The notes under the pieces: model-generated | What the model was told of the DNA's origin: nothing | The model's database searches: none | What the model saw: only the letters and a program-made list of their open reading frames with translations | Translations under genes and position numbers: made by a program | Virus record (IMG/VR): IMGVR_UViG_3300020470_000049 | Span: 1-40,562 of that record | DNA: 40,562 bases | Origin: a virus | Direction: 5' to 3' (one strand) | Part shown: positions 37,501-40,562 of the stretch, piece by piece | How the letters are laid out: every line of letters starts with the position of its first letter | How positions within the stretch are numbered: the first letter of the stretch is position 1

Positions 37501-40500
37501 GATAACGTAGAATTTTCTATCCTAGGTGAGTCTGGATACACAACCATAGGACGTGTAGGACAGGGTAATGCAACCGATGGTGCTATTGTAGTCCACGGTG
37601 ATGCAACATTCAATAGAGAAGTTAATATAACAGGTAGTCTAACAACTGTAGGTAATGCAAACACTGATGTATTAACAGTCAATGCAGTATCACAATTTAC
37701 TGATGATGTCACAGTTGACGGAAGTTTAACAGTCAACACCAACGCATTAGTCGAAGGTAACCTCACAGTTAATGGTACTACAACCACAGTTAATAGTACT
37801 GTAGTTACAGTAGATGACCCAGTATTCACACTGGGTGGGGACACTGCTCCAGGCAGTAACGATGCTAAGGATCGTGGTATTGAATTCAGATACTATGACA
37901 ACCAAGCACGTTTAGGATTCTTTGGTTGGGATACTTCTGCTGGTAGATATGCACTTTGGCATGCTGCAACCAATTCTTCAGAGGCATTCTCTGGATCAAG
38001 ATCTGGTTTAGATGCTGGTAGCATAAAACTATTTGACACAACTAACTCAACAACACCTTCTACTGGTGCATTAATTGTAGGTGGTGGTGCTGGTGTAGGA
38101 TTGAGTCTATATGTTGGAGAGAATTTAGACGTAGCAGATAATACTGCTATAGGTGGAAACCTTGATGTTACAGGAGACTTTGATCTAACTGATGACCTTA
38201 GAATTAATACTTCTAAGTTTACAGTAGATGCTGGCACTGGTAACACATATGCAGAGGGCACACTACAAGTTGATGGTAACGTCACCTTAGGTAATGCAGC
38301 AGGTGATTCTCACACTGTTACAGGTGTTGTCCAGTTTAACCAAGCAATTACTTCTACAGATATTACTGCTGATCAGATTAAGATTGGTGTTGATGCTGCT
38401 AATGAGATCAGCACTACTGCTGGTAATTTAGTACTTGATTCAAATGGTGGCACAGTAAATGTCACAGACGATTTAGATGTTGACAATAACCTTAACGTTG
38501 ATGGCAATGCCAAGGTTGATGGTACCCTTACAGTTGATGGGAATACTACTATCGGCAATGCTGCTGGTGACTCTCATTCTGTTACTGGTACAGTTCAATT
38601 CAACCAAGCAATCACGTCCACAGATATCACAGCTGATTCTGTTACCATTGGCGTGGATTCTGATAGTGAAATTAGCACTACTACTGGGAACAATCTCATA
38701 CTCGACTCCGCAACTGGAGAAACTCAAGTCGATGATAACCTCACAGTCACTGGCACCTTAGATGTAAATGGTAATACCACAATTGGTAATGCCTCTGGTG
38801 ATTCTCATACAGTTAATGGTACAGTAACCTTTAATCAGGCAATTACATCCACTGACATCACTGCTGACAACGTGCAGATTGGTGTATCAGGTGCATCTGA
38901 AATTGATACCTCTTCTGGTAGTTTAACTATTGACTCTGCTACTGGTGAGACAGTTGTAGATGATAACCTAACTGTAAATGGCACAACAGACATTGATGGT
39001 TTAACCACCATTACTGACTCACTAACAGTTAAGGCAGATAATAAGTTAGTTTCTATTCAGAATGCTTCAGGTCTAACTAAGTTTGAAATTGATACCGATA
39101 ACGGTAATACAGATATACAGGGCACTGTAAACATAGAGGGTGCTACAACTATTGATGACACTCTTAATGTCACACAGGGAGTTGATTTAGATTCAACATT
39201 GAATGTAGATGGTGGAGCAACATTCCAAGATGATGTCACCATTAATGCTGACAATAAAGAGTTTAAGGTACAAAATAATTCTAATGTAACCAAGTTTACT
39301 ATTGACACAGACAATGGTAATACTGATATTCAAGGCACATTAGATGTAAATGGAGCAACTAATGTTACCAATACTGTTGGTATCACTGGTGTTACATCTA
39401 TCACCAATAATACTAACCCTGCTAACCTAATTGCTACTGCTGCTCTGAATGTAACAGGTGGTGCAGTAATTAATAAGGATGTCTTCTTGGGTGAAGACTT
39501 CTATATGGGTCCAAACAATGCCCCAACAGTCTCTATAGTTGGTGCATCTGGTAACACTTCTATTACAGGAACACTTAACGTTACCAATACAACGACTCTA
39601 GGCACTGCTGATATAGGAACACTTAACCTATCCAACAACGCTAATATTGACGGATCAATCATAGTCAATACTGACAAGTTTATTGTTGCAGGTCTTACAG
39701 GTAACACTGATATCTTTGGTACACTTGATGTTGGTGGTGCAACTGTTATAGATGATACCCTTAATGTTACACAGGGTGTTGACTTTGATAGCACATTAAA
39801 TGTAGATGGTAACTCCACATTCAGTGGCACTATTACACAAAATAGCACTTCATTATTCAAGGATAATATAGTCCTACGTGGTGCATCTAAGACTCTAATA
39901 TTACAAAATGGATCAAGCCAAGATAAGATCACTCTTAATTCAACTAGTGGCAACATTACTGCTAGTGGTACTGCTGACGTAGGTGCTCTTGACGTAACTA
40001 ATAACTCCACCATCGGTGGCACACTTGGTGTAACAGGACAGATCACTGGTAATGTAACTGGTGACCTAACAGGTAATGCTGACACAGCATCTCTAGTTAA
40101 TGTAACTGAGACTCCTACATCAAACTTGACATACTATCCATGTTTTGTTTCTGCTAACACAGGTAACACTGAAATCAGGACAGACTCTGGACAGTTACAA
40201 TACAATCCATTTGAAAACAGACTTACTGTTACTAACTTCAAATCAACTACTGACTTTGAGGTTGCAGGTAACTTAAACATTACTGGTAACATCACATATA
40301 CTCAGTCACAGGTTGGTAGTATTGCTAACCATGATACTGATGATTTGGTAGAAGGGTCATCTAACAAGTATTTCACTAACGAGAGAGTTGATGATAGAGT
40401 TAACAACCTAATCAACGCTGGCACAGGCATATCTGCAACTTATGATGATGCAGGTAATATGCTCACCTTAAGTGCAGTCCAGTCAGATCTTAATACTGAC

Positions 40501-40562
40501 AACTTCACTGAAGGATCTACCAACCTCTTCACCACTGCAGCTAGAACGAGGACTCACTTCAC
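34546..40562 (+). CDS. Long tail-fibre-like virion protein with Mtd-type N-terminus (3' end outside window)
   Basis: The frame stays open from the ATG at 34546 to the window end, giving at least 2,005 residues. The N-terminus (MANRIQLRRDGAQQWANVNP, LAQGEIGIEIDTSRLKVGDG) resembles the N-terminal domain of the Bordetella phage major tropism determinant and similar fibre-attachment domains. Residues about 95-160 hold a typical phage-fibre stretch (GNSATATRLANARQIALGGD). Two copies of a module (VDDPIITLGGDTAP ... DRGVEFRYYD ... GFFGWD) start near 36240 and 37750. ADNK-x-F-x-IQ / TDNGNTDIQGTLDV repeats recur through the second half, and three tandem GNAAGDSHTVTG ... FNQAITSTDITAD units lie at 38290-38975. 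Near the right edge LVEGSSNKYFTNERVDDRV and FTEGSTNLF are typical fibre motifs. No chaperone, lectin or enzyme domain is visible before the edge. The likely role is a fibre or whisker contacting the host. Confidence 0.92.
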   Translation, partial: MANRIQLRRDGAQQWANVNPILAQGEIGIEIDTSRLKVGDGVTSWNSLKYERPIETESNTANTLVKRDADGNFEAGAITASLIGNSATATRLANARQIALGGDMSGSGTFDGSSNLTITAELNYVVALPHYDANDLDATGTYSQVTVDSRGRIVDADNPTTLAAYGIADAQPLDTDLTSLASMTSFGLLSRQSEGTIVSRTITGGSQRIIVNNGSGQSSNPFIDLADTTVVVGTYNPVGNLDTPLISATTGDETVNTTNFTVDRYGRLTYAQTSAIATAKEGTKKPAYDAGTAYSRYDIIKNSSDKLYQAIADIGAGAGEPTHTDASDAGSWRYLSSAVAPQKGIASFAQEDFDVTAWLDPEQGGHVTIAQRGVDNLQLQNNRVSFADGNTKEDFELDQELTATTGYRGFNYLNYVKVNDTSGSLLFGANNTGDAGAGEVDINVKTLFSDPDFVLDGALTQNIEKTGEGSFWIKNTQNSSSNQVLNIQMTNAGTGEARLNIAAEDGITLHATDATGGYQHGRVCFEAFHTKQNVLACDPVGNFILDPNDTNDSSSGVVEIWGDLLVQGNTTTVNSTTITVDDPIITLGGDTAPSTDDNKDRGVEFRYYDSQARVGFFGWDESYNNANLWADTGGFRFLYNATNSNEVFTGTDAALIAGNLALTTNTGSTSTTTGTLVVTGGVGISQNVHVGGEVTIAGQTEINDTVLIKSDNEDFKIQTAAGVDKFTVDTDTGNTVIEGTVDIQLETEITDNLIIKADNKKFDIQTAAGVSVFDVDTDNGNTHTDGTLDVDSGVTFNSTLDVDDNTTLNAELDVDGDVVFHNDFLMDVTGKTFTITNGSANKFQITSTNGNTDIEGSLNVGGYNTFERTNNIVVDSTTSESAITLSTAGNATYAGGVNIDKDVRIGTDLYVSDRIVVKDAGTARTRPSLLNNVDILYRQYVGATAAHNAEFANDPDANLRVAGGVGIVADLHVGDDFYVGKVATNDNVEFSILGESGYTTIGRVGQGNATDGAIVVHGDATFNREVNITGSLTTVGNANTDVLTVNAVSQFTDDVTVDGSLTVNTNALVEGNLTVNGTTTTVNSTVVTVDDPVFTLGGDTAPGSNDAKDRGIEFRYYDNQARLGFFGWDTSAGRYALWHAATNSSEAFSGSRSGLDAGSIKLFDTTNSTTPSTGALIVGGGAGVGLSLYVGENLDVADNTAIGGNLDVTGDFDLTDDLRINTSKFTVDAGTGNTYAEGTLQVDGNVTLGNAAGDSHTVTGVVQFNQAITSTDITADQIKIGVDAANEISTTAGNLVLDSNGGTVNVTDDLDVDNNLNVDGNAKVDGTLTVDGNTTIGNAAGDSHSVTGTVQFNQAITSTDITADSVTIGVDSDSEISTTTGNNLILDSATGETQVDDNLTVTGTLDVNGNTTIGNASGDSHTVNGTVTFNQAITSTDITADNVQIGVSGASEIDTSSGSLTIDSATGETVVDDNLTVNGTTDIDGLTTITDSLTVKADNKLVSIQNASGLTKFEIDTDNGNTDIQGTVNIEGATTIDDTLNVTQGVDLDSTLNVDGGATFQDDVTINADNKEFKVQNNSNVTKFTIDTDNGNTDIQGTLDVNGATNVTNTVGITGVTSITNNTNPANLIATAALNVTGGAVINKDVFLGEDFYMGPNNAPTVSIVGASGNTSITGTLNVTNTTTLGTADIGTLNLSNNANIDGSIIVNTDKFIVAGLTGNTDIFGTLDVGGATVIDDTLNVTQGVDFDSTLNVDGNSTFSGTITQNSTSLFKDNIVLRGASKTLILQNGSSQDKITLNSTSGNITASGTADVGALDVTNNSTIGGTLGVTGQITGNVTGDLTGNADTASLVNVTETPTSNLTYYPCFVSANTGNTEIRTDSGQLQYNPFENRLTVTNFKSTTDFEVAGNLNITGNITYTQSQVGSIANHDTDDLVEGSSNKYFTNERVDDRVNNLINAGTGISATYDDAGNMLTLSAVQSDLNTDNFTEGSTNLFTTAARTRTHF
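36240..36600 (+). repeat. VDDP...LGGDTAP...FFGWD module, copy 1
   Basis: The copy reads GNTTTVNSTTITVDDPIITL, GGDTAP, DRGVEFRYYDSQARVGFFGW and then, after about 50 residues, GTLVVTGGVGI. It matches copy 2 (37750-38100) over about 115 residues with few gaps, so it is an internal duplication within the fibre-like gene. Confidence 0.85.
37750..38100 (+). repeat. VDDP...LGGDTAP...FFGWD module, copy 2
   Basis: The copy reads EGNLTVNGTTTTVNSTVVTV, DDPVFTLGGDTAP, DRGIEFRYYDNQARLGFFGW and ends GALIVGGGAGVG. The two copies have drifted at DNA level, so the duplication is old or was acquired separately. Confidence 0.85.
38290..38975 (+). repeat. Three tandem GN-x-AGDSH units in the fibre-like gene
   Basis: Units begin at 38290, 38554 and 38785, that is 264 and 231 bases apart. 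Each runs GNAAGDSH-T/S-V-x-G, then FNQAITSTDITAD, then IGV, E-I-x-T-x-x-G, L-x-x-DS and a short linker with D-DNLTV-like sequence. The period of 77-88 residues suggests stacked beta-rich segments of a fibre shaft. Confidence 0.85.

Noticed and set aside
39501-40085. Minus-strand open frame of 194 codons, with others at 37893-38285 and 23947-24444
   Set aside because: They lie opposite well-supported plus-strand genes with clear repeat structure. Their translations are low-complexity Ser/Val/Pro/Leu strings produced by the repeated codons on the coding strand, and they lack promoters or ribosome sites.
1-40562. tRNA genes, integrase, transposase or photosynthesis-related host genes often found in cyanophages
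   Set aside because: I looked for their usual motifs and saw none in the protein-coding frames or the gaps, which are all under 60 bases.

Overview
The window looks like part of the late structural (tail, baseplate and fibre) region of a T4-like marine myovirus, most likely a cyanophage of Synechococcus or Prochlorococcus. A pelagiphage-type relative cannot be excluded. The evidence is a clear T4 gp8-type baseplate wedge protein, a neighbouring protein with a DUF4815-like N-terminus typical of cyanomyoviruses, AT-rich DNA, all genes on the plus strand with almost no intergenic space, and T4-late-promoter-like boxes (CTAAATA, ATAAATA) at the gene starts. I see no host gene, tRNA, integrase, insertion sequence or CRISPR array.

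Layout. Bases 2-19648 are one uninterrupted reading frame, open at the left edge, so the protein has at least 6,548 residues. Its first part resembles the C-terminal region of T4 gp7. This is followed by a very long extension: helical Cys-containing repeats, two LamG-like domains, an 8 kb array of about 27 beta modules with the motif C-x2-D-x5-H-x-YPR, more helical repeat, and an Ig-like end. Next come a YHYH protein with a cupredoxin-like domain and an Ig domain (19663-21651), a fibre-like protein ending in an amicyanin-type cupredoxin motif (21676-23157), a structural protein rich in G-x-G-Y repeats (23159-25000), gp8 (25035-26570), a 2,458-residue DUF4815-type virion protein (26575-33951), two small overlapping coiled-coil genes (34011-34500), and a long fibre-like protein running off the right edge (34546-40562).

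How it fits together. In T4, genes 7 and 8 are adjacent and their products bind each other in the baseplate wedge. The giant frame and gp8 keep that order, but three accessory virion genes lie between them, and the giant frame and gp8 share an inserted module. The accessory proteins carry binding folds (LamG, Ig, YHYH, cupredoxin, and an N-terminal domain like that of the major tropism determinant) and are probably displayed on the baseplate or as fibres. Late-promoter-like boxes divide the region into five transcription units: YHYH; 493 aa plus 613 aa; gp8 plus 2,458 aa; the two small genes; and the terminal fibre-like gene. Three of the boxes overlap or abut the upstream stop codon.

All family assignments come from reading motifs by eye; no database search was possible.
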